Source: Pseudotabrizicola sp051200875 (GTDB lineage: Bacteria; Pseudomonadota; Alphaproteobacteria; Rhodobacterales; Rhodobacteraceae). From it: a DNA stretch of 64,000 nt. Positions 15,878 through 22,988 of this stretch are shown piece after piece. The stretch lies in NCBI RefSeq assembly GCF_051200875.1, contig NZ_CP195191.1, positions 1,674,001-1,738,000 on the forward strand. Direction: 5' to 3'. The position numbers were made by a program, and so were the translations under genes. Each line of letters begins with the position of its first letter. The first letter of the stretch is position 1. Below the pieces are notes generated by a model. The model ran no database searches and was not told the origin of the DNA. It worked only from the letters and a program-made list of their open reading frames with translations.

Positions 15878-15909
15878 GGTGTGGGGATTACGCGGGCGAT
15901 GGCGCGGCG

Positions 15910-16587
15910 TCAACGGGGATTTGCGGCAAGCGCGGCCAGCACGCGCAGGTCATCTTCGGCCAAGGGGCCAGAGGCATGGGGTCGAAAGCGCAGGCGAAAG
16001 GCGCGAAGGAGAAGGTCATCGGGGTGGTCGCCGTAACCCAGATTGCGGGTCATTGGGCGAAACTGGCCGGGGTCAGGCGACGTATCGGATGGCGTCGGCC
16101 AGATTGCCAGACCAAGACGCGCAAGCCGTTGCCAGTCGAATTTCGGGCCGGGATCTGATTTGCGGGCCGGGGCCATGTCGGAATGGCCGATGACATTGGC
16201 GGGCGGGATCGACCAGCGGTCCATGATGCCCCGAAGCAAGGATTCAAGGGCCTGCATCTGGGGTTCGGAAAACGGGTGGCTTCCGGTATTGGCAAGCTCG
16301 ATCCCGATGGAATGGCTGTTCACATCGGTGATGCCCGCCCATTCGCCCGCCCCCGCATGCCAAGCGCGCTGCGCCTCATCAACCAGTTGCTCGCATTTTC
16401 CGGTTTCCGAGATCAGCCAATGGGCCGAGACTTCCGCCGTTGGATCACACAGGCGGTCACGCGCGGCGGCGCAACTGTCCATACCGGTATAATGCAGAAC
16501 AATAATCGAGGGGCGAACGCCGCCACGCCTTTCGCCGAAATTCGGAGAGGGCAGCGTCACCGCAGACGGAAAGGCGAAGGATCCCAA
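15910..16587 (-). CDS. N-acetylmuramoyl-L-alanine amidase (AmpD-like)
   Basis: A 225-residue amidase_2 domain protein cleaving between MurNAc (or anhydroMurNAc) and the stem peptide. Zinc ligands fit the histidine in IIVLHYTGM, the second in NVIGHSDMAPARKSDPG, and the aspartate of that same motif; AHWLISETG, RAWHAGAGEW and SHSIGIELAN are the other family blocks. No signal peptide is visible, suggesting cytosolic recycling of muropeptides. The start lies 31 bases inside the 3' end of the upstream Excalibur lipoprotein gene, so the two are coupled. The C terminus ends 32 bases before rnpB. Confidence 0.88.
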   Translation of the reverse strand: MGSFAFPSAVTLPSPNFGERRGGVRPSIIVLHYTGMDSCAAARDRLCDPTAEVSAHWLISETGKCEQLVDEAQRAWHAGAGEWAGITDVNSHSIGIELANTGSHPFSEPQMQALESLLRGIMDRWSIPPANVIGHSDMAPARKSDPGPKFDWQRLARLGLAIWPTPSDTSPDPGQFRPMTRNLGYGDHPDDLLLRAFRLRFRPHASGPLAEDDLRVLAALAANPR

Positions 16588-17300
16588 CCGCAGGCATAGC
16601 CGTCACCATCGGGGTCCAGCCCAAGCCGGTCACGCTCTGGTCCGCCTTTGGCAAGGAATTCGGTCTGTGCCAGATCAGGCGAGGCATAGTTCGCGCATTT
16701 CGCGGCGCTGTTGCCGATGCCAAAAGACGACCGCTTGTAAAGCTGGGTGCCGACCGGGTTGGTGGTGGCCAAAGCGTAATCGACGATATTCGGGCCAAGT
16801 TCACCCGGACGGGTTGGCAGAGCACCGGGTTGAATCACGACGTATTGCGAGCGGTTCCGTTCGATCCGTTCCTTGTCGCTGGCGATGGTTTCGCGCTGCG
16901 AGACGGCCTGAAAGTCGTTTTCATCGGAAATCGAAGCACTGCCGGTGGCATGAACCATCTCGCCCGATTCTTCCTTGATGTTCGAAGGCGCGTTGCCGCG
17001 TGGGCGGATGCCCGCGCCCACCACTGCGGGTGCCGGATTGGTGGGTGTGGCCCCGATCACGGCACCCGTCCCGCTGCTGGGTGGCAGGCCACCACCGTCA
17101 GCGCGGTCAATTGCGGCGCCGACGACATCGGTCGAGAAACCCGGCGGAACAATCGGTTGCGGGCGCGCGGCTGCGGCCTCACGTTCGCGCAGATAGGCGT
17201 TGTAATCGTTGTATCCGGCGCCCGCCCCACTGTCCGGCACAGTCGGCCCACACGCCGCAAGTGCGAGGGAAGAAACCGTCAGAAGAGCAGGCAAGCGCAT
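16557..17300 (-). CDS. Excalibur-domain lipoprotein
   Basis: A 247-residue predicted lipoprotein: MRLPALLTVSSLALAACGPT is a signal peptide with lipobox LAAC. A long proline/glycine/alanine-rich middle follows, and the C terminus carries an Excalibur-like calcium-binding motif (DRLGLDPDGDGYACGWDP) with paired cysteines (AAKCANYAS upstream). Such proteins are cell-envelope associated; the function is unknown. ATG 17300 was chosen because it starts the signal peptide; the frame continues upstream into gatA without good reason. It overlaps the amidase gene, hinting at a shared cell-wall role. Confidence 0.75.
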   Translation of the reverse strand: MRLPALLTVSSLALAACGPTVPDSGAGAGYNDYNAYLREREAAAARPQPIVPPGFSTDVVGAAIDRADGGGLPPSSGTGAVIGATPTNPAPAVVGAGIRPRGNAPSNIKEESGEMVHATGSASISDENDFQAVSQRETIASDKERIERNRSQYVVIQPGALPTRPGELGPNIVDYALATTNPVGTQLYKRSSFGIGNSAAKCANYASPDLAQTEFLAKGGPERDRLGLDPDGDGYACGWDPSPFRLR

Positions 17301-17337
17301 TTCAATTGAACCGTTCAGTGGACGTCGAAGGCGGCAG

Positions 17338-18816
17338 TTACCACCATTTCTGCGGCTTTGCCACAAATCCCGCTGCGCGTTCCAGCACATAGGCGTGATT
17401 TAGCAAGTTCGCCTCGTCCCATGGACGGCCAATCAATTGCAGGCCCAGTGGCAGACCCTGTGCGTTCAACCCGACAGGCACCGCGACCCCCGGCAGACCG
17501 GCAAGGTTCAGCGTGACAGTGAAGACGTCCATAAGATACATTTCGACCGGGTCTGCAGCACCCTTCTCGCCGATGCCAAAGGCCGCCGACGGGGTGGTCG
17601 GGGCGAGGATTGCATCAACACCGGCCTCGAAGGCCAGTTCGAAATCGCGCTTGATCAGCGCGCGAACGCGGCGGGCGCGGTTGTAATAGGCGTCATAGAA
17701 GCCAGCAGAGAGCACATAGGTGCCTGCCATGATCCGGCGCTGCGTTTCCGGGCCAAAGCCTTCGGCGCGAGTCTTTTCATACATCTCGGTGATGCCGTCA
17801 CCGGCCGAGAGTTTGGCACGGTGGCCATAGCGCACGCCGTCATAGCGGGCGAGGTTCGACGAGGCCTCTGCAGGCGCGATGACATAATAGGCAGGCAAGG
17901 CGTATTTCGTGTGCGGCAGGCTGATATCGACGATCTCGGCGCCCGCGTCGCGCAGCATGTCCATGCCCTTGTCCCAGAGCGCGGCGATTTCGGCAGGCAT
18001 CCCGTCCAGACGGTATTCGCGAGGGATACCGATCTTCTTGCCACGGATGTCACCGGTCAGCGCGGCCTCGAAATCCGGCACGGCGATATCGGCGCTGGTC
18101 GAATCCTTGGGGTCGTGCCCCGCCATCGCGCCCAGCATGATGGCTGCATCGCGCACCGATTTGGTCATTGGGCCCGCCTGATCCAGCGAGGAGGCATAGG
18201 CCACGATGCCCCAGCGGCTGACGCGGCCATAGGTCGGCTTGATCCCGGTGATGCCGCAGAAGGCGGCGGGCTGGCGGATGGAACCGCCGGTATCGGTGCC
18301 GGTCGCTGCAATGCAAAGGTCGGCGGCAACGGCAGAGGCCGACCCGCCCGACGAACCACCGGGCGTCAGATTGCGGTCGTCGATCTTCCACGGGTTGACG
18401 GCCGGGCCATAGCACGAGGATTCGTTGGACGAGCCCATGGCGAATTCGTCCATGTTCAGCTTGCCCAGCATGACCGCGCCCGCTTCCCACAATTTCGCGG
18501 TCACGGTGGATTCGTATTCCGGCTTGAAGCCTTTCAGGATGTTCGAGCCTGCCTGAGTGGCCACGCCCTTGACGGCGAAAAGATCCTTGATGCCGACCGG
18601 AATGCCGCACATCGACGGAGCATCGCCTGCCTTGATCCGCAGATCAGCCGCGCGGGCCTGATCCAGCGCCAGTTCCGGCGTCTTGTGAACAAAGGCGTTC
18701 AACTGATCGCCCGCATCCATTGCCGTCAGACAGGACATGGTCAGGTCAACCGCCGAAACCTCGCCCTTTTTCAGCGCATCGCGCGCCGCTTCGATTGTCC
18801 AGCCGTTCACGCTCAT
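17338..18816 (-). CDS. gatA: Glu-tRNA(Gln)/Asp-tRNA(Asn) amidotransferase subunit A
   Basis: A 492-residue amidase-signature enzyme that releases ammonia from glutamine for transamidation of misacylated Glu-tRNA(Gln) or Asp-tRNA(Asn). The Ser-cisSer-Lys triad is visible: Lys in GIPVGIKDLFAVKG (about residue 78) and the two serines in GGSSGGSASAVAADLC, followed by ATGTDTGGSIRQPAAFCG. Its ATG overlaps the gatC stop as ATGA. gatB is not in the window, as is often the case in alphaproteobacteria. Confidence 0.97.
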   Translation of the reverse strand: MSVNGWTIEAARDALKKGEVSAVDLTMSCLTAMDAGDQLNAFVHKTPELALDQARAADLRIKAGDAPSMCGIPVGIKDLFAVKGVATQAGSNILKGFKPEYESTVTAKLWEAGAVMLGKLNMDEFAMGSSNESSCYGPAVNPWKIDDRNLTPGGSSGGSASAVAADLCIAATGTDTGGSIRQPAAFCGITGIKPTYGRVSRWGIVAYASSLDQAGPMTKSVRDAAIMLGAMAGHDPKDSTSADIAVPDFEAALTGDIRGKKIGIPREYRLDGMPAEIAALWDKGMDMLRDAGAEIVDISLPHTKYALPAYYVIAPAEASSNLARYDGVRYGHRAKLSAGDGITEMYEKTRAEGFGPETQRRIMAGTYVLSAGFYDAYYNRARRVRALIKRDFELAFEAGVDAILAPTTPSAAFGIGEKGAADPVEMYLMDVFTVTLNLAGLPGVAVPVGLNAQGLPLGLQLIGRPWDEANLLNHAYVLERAAGFVAKPQKWW

Positions 18817-19100
18817 TCCACCACCTTCGGTACCGCAAAGAAGCCCTCACGCGCGTCGGGCGCGTTCTTCAGCACGGCCTCCTGAATATTGCCATCGGTC
18901 ACCACATCGACGCGGCGCTTCAGCCGCTGTGGGGTGACACTGGTCATGGGTTCGATCCCTGTCACGTCGACCTCGTTCAACTGCTCCATGAAGCCAAGGA
19001 TCGACGAAAGCTTTTGCGCCAAGGGCGGCAAGTCTTCATCATTCACCCGGATGCGGGCCAGTTTTGCCACCTTGCGGGCGGTTTCGATGTCGATGGACAT
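18813..19100 (-). CDS. gatC: Glu-tRNA(Gln)/Asp-tRNA(Asn) amidotransferase subunit C
   Basis: A 95-residue stabilising subunit that wraps GatA and GatB. The sequence MSIDIETARKVAKLARIRVN followed by LSSILGFMEQLNEVDVTGIEP and a DAREGFFAVPKVVE tail is canonical. ATG 19100 was chosen from homology and length; the frame extends 19 codons further upstream without similarity to the family. It is translationally coupled to gatA. Confidence 0.95.
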   Translation of the reverse strand: MSIDIETARKVAKLARIRVNDEDLPPLAQKLSSILGFMEQLNEVDVTGIEPMTSVTPQRLKRRVDVVTDGNIQEAVLKNAPDAREGFFAVPKVVE

Positions 19101-19264
19101 GGGGTTTCCCTTTCCTTCAGTCCCGCTCCGTTTAGCCCCCTGCCCCCGGCCCTGCAAGTCCTTGGCCGCAGGGGGTTGCCGGGAAAGGGAAAGAGTGGTC
19201 AGGATGACGGTCCAAATTACAGGACCACACGCGCAATAGGGCGTTTGGCAGAGGAAGGTTGATA

Positions 19265-19963
19265 ATGAAGATTACTTGGTTGGGCCATTCTACTTATCGG
19301 ATCGAGGTTGAAGAGGCGGTGCTGCTGATTGATCCGTGGCTGCATGGCAATCCGATGTTTCCGCAGGACCGGATTGACGAGGCGATTGCGGGAGTGACGC
19401 ATATTCTGGTGACCCATGCCCATGGCGACCATGCCTCGGGCGTTCTGGAATTTGCGCAGAAAACCGGAGCGATGATCGCCACCGTGCATGAGTTGGCCGA
19501 GTGGTTTGAGCGTCAGGGCGCAGAGAACGTCATGGGCTTTGGTCGTGGCGGCACCATTGATTGCGGCGGTGCTGCGGTGACGATGGTCGCAGCCTCGCAT
19601 TCTTCCAGTGTCGACTATCTGGGCGGCGATCCGATTGTGGCCGGTTCAGCCAATGGGTTCATGATCGCTGGCGAGGGCGAGGTCATCTATGTATCAGGCG
19701 ACACCGATCTGATGGCCGATATGGAATGGATGGGGGATTATCACAAACCCACCATCGGTATTCTGTGCTGTGGCGGGCGTTATACGATGGATATGAAACG
19801 GGCGGCCTATGCGGCGCGGCGCTATTTCCGGTTCAAAACCGTGATCCCCTGCCACTATCTGACCTACCCCATCTTGGCGCAAAGCGCCGATGACTTACGC
19901 GCCGGGGTTCCGATCGGAACACAGGTGATCGAACCCAAGGTGCTGGAACCGATCACATTCTAA
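19265..19963 (+). CDS. UPF0173-type metal-dependent hydrolase (metallo-beta-lactamase fold)
   Basis: A 232-residue cytosolic protein. The MBL metal motif is HILVTHAHGDHASG (HxHxDH), preceded by KITWLGHSTYRIE, and later ligands are in VSGDTDLMADMEW and VIPCHYLTYPIL. This matches the UPF0173 family of predicted hydrolases related to the ulaG branch; substrates are unknown. ATG 19265 has a GAGGAAGG ribosome site 7 bases upstream, preferred over an in-frame TTG at 19259. It converges on the MYG1-like gene, 5 bases apart. Confidence 0.85.
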   Translation: MKITWLGHSTYRIEVEEAVLLIDPWLHGNPMFPQDRIDEAIAGVTHILVTHAHGDHASGVLEFAQKTGAMIATVHELAEWFERQGAENVMGFGRGGTIDCGGAAVTMVAASHSSSVDYLGGDPIVAGSANGFMIAGEGEVIYVSGDTDLMADMEWMGDYHKPTIGILCCGGRYTMDMKRAAYAARRYFRFKTVIPCHYLTYPILAQSADDLRAGVPIGTQVIEPKVLEPITF

Positions 19964-19968
19964 GGCGA

Positions 19969-20892
19969 TCAGCCTTTGGTGGCAGAGCGCACGGCAAGCT
20001 CTGCCATCTGTATGATCGCCTCTCGGCTGTCGGCCACCGCAATGAAGCGGGCGTTGTGGCAGAACTTCGCCCCCTTCACGCCAGAGGCCAGCTCTAGTGC
20101 CGCATCGGTCAGACCCGCCCATTCTGCTGGCAAATCAGCCCGTTGGGCAAAACTTGACTCGCTGATCTTGATGCCGTTCAAGGCCCAGTCCGAGTCTCGG
20201 GGATGGATGACGAACAAGAGATGATCCGCCCCCGACTTTTCAATGGCCTCGCGATAGGGCATGCCCATCGGCAATTCCAGAATGGGGCTGGGGCCAGCTC
20301 TTTCGATCGCGGCGCGCACAATCATCTCGGCCCGAAGTTTCGCTGTCATCTGGCGCAAGACCGCCTCGACCAAGGCGCGGGCGACATCGACGGCAACCGC
20401 AAAGGCCGCGTCTTCTGCCTCGCGTTCCTTGGCATCGAAAACGGGCTTCAAGTTTTCAAGCAAGACAGGCAGCGAAAGGCTGGCAAGGAGGCCTGCGGCC
20501 CCCGGATCAATTGCGCCGTTGTCCATCAGGTCGATGGGAAGAACGAAACTTTGATCGAATTCCGCGTGAACCTTGGGAATATCTGCGTCTGGAACGTTTA
20601 GGGCAGCAAGATAGCGCGGCCCATATTCTCTCCAGATCAGGCCGAATGAACTGAAAGGCTGCCCATCCGCGCGCAGGGGCGGGTTTTTCTGGTGGTGGTC
20701 AAAGATCGCTTTGCCGGCATCGAAATCACGCCCAACGTCATAGATAACCCGGTCAGCCGCCGGGGTCGTCCAGCGATCATCACGGCTGCGCACCAACTGG
20801 GCTTTCGGAAAGAGCCGTGTCAGCACCACGGTCGACATCAGATCATCGGCGTGAAAACCGCCGGAATGGGTCACAAGGAAATCGGGCGTCAT
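19969..20892 (-). CDS. MYG1 family (UPF0160) protein
   Basis: A 307-residue protein with the DHH-type phosphoesterase pattern of MYG1: FLVTHSGGFHADDLMSTVVL at the N terminus, VIYDVGRDFDAGKAIFDHHQ (DHH-like metal motif), SSFGLIWREYG, and a C-terminal region with FCHNARFIAVADSREA. The eukaryotic homologue is a 3'-5' RNA exonuclease of mitochondria and nucleolus; bacterial members are sporadic and uncharacterised, so an RNA nuclease role is inference. It lies 42 bases downstream of an SH3 lipoprotein gene on the same strand. Confidence 0.85.
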   Translation of the reverse strand: MTPDFLVTHSGGFHADDLMSTVVLTRLFPKAQLVRSRDDRWTTPAADRVIYDVGRDFDAGKAIFDHHQKNPPLRADGQPFSSFGLIWREYGPRYLAALNVPDADIPKVHAEFDQSFVLPIDLMDNGAIDPGAAGLLASLSLPVLLENLKPVFDAKEREAEDAAFAVAVDVARALVEAVLRQMTAKLRAEMIVRAAIERAGPSPILELPMGMPYREAIEKSGADHLLFVIHPRDSDWALNGIKISESSFAQRADLPAEWAGLTDAALELASGVKGAKFCHNARFIAVADSREAIIQMAELAVRSATKG

Positions 20893-20934
20893 GGGCTTTC
20901 CCGTCGTGGCAGGGGCGGAAGGGGCGGTCAGGCC

Positions 20935-21228
20935 TTAGTTTCCGGTCAGGTAATCAGCCGAAACATAGCCCGAAACACCCGGTGCATTCGAGAGGGAGAC
21001 GCGGCACCACAGCTGGCCGACCTCTGTCACGCAGTCGCGGCGGGTCAGCCGAGTGCCATCGGGCAAGCCCAGCACGATGTTGTAGCCCAAGCCCGGCCCG
21101 GCCCGCATCTTCAAAAGGTCAGCGTCGCCAACCCCTTTGACAGCAACCGTCTGACCCGTCGAGCCGACACAGCCCGCGAGAAGGAATGCCACGAGGGCAA
21201 AAGTTCCCGAAGTTCTGAACAGTGACAC
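20935..21228 (-). CDS. SH3-domain lipoprotein
   Basis: A 97-residue predicted lipoprotein starting with GTG 21228. The signal peptide SGTFALVAFLLAGCVGS has a lipobox cysteine; the mature part is a bacterial SH3 domain (LLKMRAGPGLGYNIVLGLPD, CVTEVGQLWCRVSL, GVSGYVSADYL) with two cysteines that may form a disulfide. SH3b domains bind peptidoglycan peptides or act as targeting modules. Function unknown. The start is supported by a GAGGGAT ribosome site and the signal peptide. Confidence 0.8.
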   Translation of the reverse strand: MSLFRTSGTFALVAFLLAGCVGSTGQTVAVKGVGDADLLKMRAGPGLGYNIVLGLPDGTRLTRRDCVTEVGQLWCRVSLSNAPGVSGYVSADYLTGN

Positions 21229-21344
21229 GGCGACAAATCCCTCTGAAGCTGCGGTTTAGCATCGTGAAAACGCAGGCGATTACAAGGCCTTATTTTGGGA
21301 AATCCCTACACGAGCCGAGCCTGACTGCGCCATTTTCGGAATAG

Positions 21345-21368
21345 AAAGGCCGCCCCTTGGCGACCTTT
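21345..21368 (-). terminator. Intrinsic terminator after the NDUFS4-like gene
   Basis: AAAGGCCGCC (21345-21354) and GGCGACCTTT (21359-21368) form a 10-base stem with one G-U pair and a 4-base loop; on the minus strand CTTTCTATT follows. It lies about 40 bases after the stop codon of the gene at 21408. Confidence 0.65.
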
Positions 21369-21407
21369 CATCATGCTTCGCGGGTCGGTTTGCCGACTTG
21401 CGGCCGG

Positions 21408-21719
21408 TTAGTGTGTCCAGGCGCCCCGGCGGTCGGTTGCAAAGTTTTCGCCATAGCCGCGCTGACGGATGATCGGCTTCCGCGCCTTGGGCTGGACGAT
21501 TTCATAGTCGATGCCTTTGGCCTTGGCATATGCTTCGGCGGCCTCGGCGCTGTCGAAGCGCAGTTTGACTTGGGCTTGGGTGTCATCCGACGAGGTCCAG
21601 CCCATCAGCGGATCAACCTCACGCGAGGTGGCGGGCGCAAATTCCAAAACCCAAGTGCGGGTCTTTGCGGTGCCAGATTGCATTGCGGTTTTGGCAGGCT
21701 GGTAGATGCGGGCGCGCAT
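21408..21719 (-). CDS. NADH:ubiquinone oxidoreductase accessory subunit (NDUFS4/ETC complex I family)
   Basis: A 103-residue protein beginning MRARIYQPAKTAMQSG and containing the family core WVLEFAPATSREVDPLMGWT, KLRFDSAEAAEAYAKAKGID and a C-terminal RRGAWTH. This is the ETC_C1_NDUFS4 family, the bacterial counterpart of the mitochondrial 18 kDa complex I subunit, found in alphaproteobacteria that keep a mitochondria-like complex I. It binds the peripheral arm. ATG 21719 has a GGAGG ribosome site, so the long upstream frame is rejected. The main nuo operon is not in the window. Confidence 0.92.
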   Translation of the reverse strand: MRARIYQPAKTAMQSGTAKTRTWVLEFAPATSREVDPLMGWTSSDDTQAQVKLRFDSAEAAEAYAKAKGIDYEIVQPKARKPIIRQRGYGENFATDRRGAWTH

Positions 21720-21800
21720 GGAATCCTCCGGAATACTTGCCCCTATATGGTCCAAAAGCGGTTGCCGGTTCAAGCGCGAAGGCGCCGCAGGCCGCGGCCC

Positions 21801-21872
21801 AAAAACAAAAGTGCTGCCGATTACGCCTGCGAACCCTTCTGGGGAGGGGCGGATAGACGAAACCGACAGCAC
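21801..21872 (-). ncRNA. Structured minus-strand RNA ending in an intrinsic terminator (candidate sRNA or 3' UTR)
   Basis: On the minus strand GTGCTGTCGGTT (21872-21861) pairs with AATCGGCAGCAC (21822-21811), a 12-base stem with two G-U pairs, followed by TTTTGTTTTT. The 38-base interior contains CGCC/GGCG and CCC/GGG pairings and an exposed CCCCTCCCC run that could pair with Shine-Dalgarno sequences. It lies between the methyltransferase gene and the NDUFS4-like gene, so it is at least a terminator for the former; an independent sRNA is possible. No promoter was identified with confidence. Confidence 0.5.
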
Positions 21873-21950
21873 CAGTCTGCTGCTTGCCCAACCAACATGC
21901 GTGTCTTTTGCGAATATTTCAACCCGAAGATGCATGATGCGACAGAATGA

Positions 21951-22814
21951 TCACGCGGCTTCCGGTTTTTCCAGAACGACGATCAGATAGCGGTTGTAAT
22001 GGCGAAAGGCGTGAGAGGTGCGCGTATTGGCCGTCAGCCTCTGCACCAGGTTTTCCCGCCGACGTTTCGAGAGGATCGCCGAGATCAACTTGGCCAAGGC
22101 CCAATAAAGTTTTGGCTTCTTGCGGCGGATTTCGTCCTGCGTACGCGATAGGCCAAGACCAAGGACGTTGAAGAAGCCCTGCTCAAGATCAATCGAGGGG
22201 GCCACGCTGTCGGTGATGTCTTCTTCGTGGCGCACGATCAGCGGCGACTGGGCCAAAGCGGCGCGGAAGGCCGCGACCTGATGCCCGCCGCCGGGTTGCG
22301 GACCTTCGGCTTTGCGCCCCTTATAGGCCTCGGTCCGGAAGCAATCTGCAATCAGGATCTTTCCGCCCGGCCTTAACAGCGACAGGCAGCGCGGCAGGCT
22401 TTCTTTCAGTGGAATATATTGAAAACTTTCGGAAAAAAGGCACAGATCATAGGGGCCCGTGCCTTTGAAATCTTCGAATAGGCATTCATGTACCGTGGCT
22501 TGGGGGGCGTTTTCGCGGCAACGCCCTGCCAGATAGGATGAGGGCACGACGATGTCGACCTGATGACCAAGAGCGATCAGTTTTGCGGCGGTGATCCCAG
22601 CCCCGCCCCCGATATCGAGGATACGCAGCGGCATTCGCGGAAGGTGGCTGAACAGCTTTGCCGTATAGGCATCCTGCGCCTGACGCAGATTGCCGGCGGC
22701 GACCTCCAGCCCGTCCCACAGCCCGTAATGAAGATTTTCTGCGCCCGTCAACCAAGTGATCAGCGCAACCCCGGTGTCGAGGCCAATGGCCTTTGAGTCG
22801 ATCTTTTCTCCCAT
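21951..22814 (-). CDS. Class I SAM-dependent methyltransferase
   Basis: A 287-residue Rossmann-fold methyltransferase. The SAM-binding motif I is LRILDIGGGAGITAAKLIAL, motif II region TVHECLFEDF, and motif IV-V GPYDLCLFSESFQYIPLKES with LRPGGKILIADCF. The N terminus (ENLHYGLWDGLEVAAGNLRQAQDAY) resembles small-molecule or lipid methyltransferases of the coclaurine/cyclopropane-synthase-like group, and the basic C terminus (LISAILSKRRRENLVQRL) may contact membrane or substrate. The substrate is unknown. It is divergent from uvrB. Confidence 0.8.
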   Translation of the reverse strand: MGEKIDSKAIGLDTGVALITWLTGAENLHYGLWDGLEVAAGNLRQAQDAYTAKLFSHLPRMPLRILDIGGGAGITAAKLIALGHQVDIVVPSSYLAGRCRENAPQATVHECLFEDFKGTGPYDLCLFSESFQYIPLKESLPRCLSLLRPGGKILIADCFRTEAYKGRKAEGPQPGGGHQVAAFRAALAQSPLIVRHEEDITDSVAPSIDLEQGFFNVLGLGLSRTQDEIRRKKPKLYWALAKLISAILSKRRRENLVQRLTANTRTSHAFRHYNRYLIVVLEKPEAA

Positions 22815-22930
22815 AGGTTCGGCTTATGCCATTCGTTGATGCCGGGCAATCGGCTGCGGCCTTGGGCCCGATTTGTCTTTTCAAAGGTGTTCCGGCGCAA
22901 CAGCGCCTGTGCATGACACTTTTGGTTTCA

Positions 22931-22948
22931 GAACCCTTGCATTAGAAC
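22931..22948. promoter_or_regulatory. GAAC-N10-GAAC pair upstream of uvrB
   Basis: Two GAAC repeats at 22931-22934 and 22945-22948 lie 41-58 bases before the uvrB ATG. The alphaproteobacterial LexA box is GAAC-N7-GAAC, so the spacing here is three too long for a standard site. The same N10 pair at the same distance precedes the Lhr-type helicase gene (60251-60268). It is listed as a candidate site only. Confidence 0.25.
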
Positions 22949-22988
22949 AAAAACAGATCAAATCTCCTCCCCTGCCCGAGGAAGCGCC

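Noticed and set aside
15586..16193. Long open frames of about 190 codons on the plus strand
   Set aside because: They cross RNase P RNA and the antisense of the amidase gene; the translations are Arg/Pro-rich without family features.
17437..18885. 482-codon plus-strand frame
   Set aside because: Exact antisense of gatA, whose amidase signature is unambiguous.
22815..22988. Canonical LexA box (GAAC-N7-GAAC) upstream of uvrB
   Set aside because: The two GAAC motifs are 10, not 7, bases apart; it is reported only as a weak candidate with its parallel at the helicase gene.
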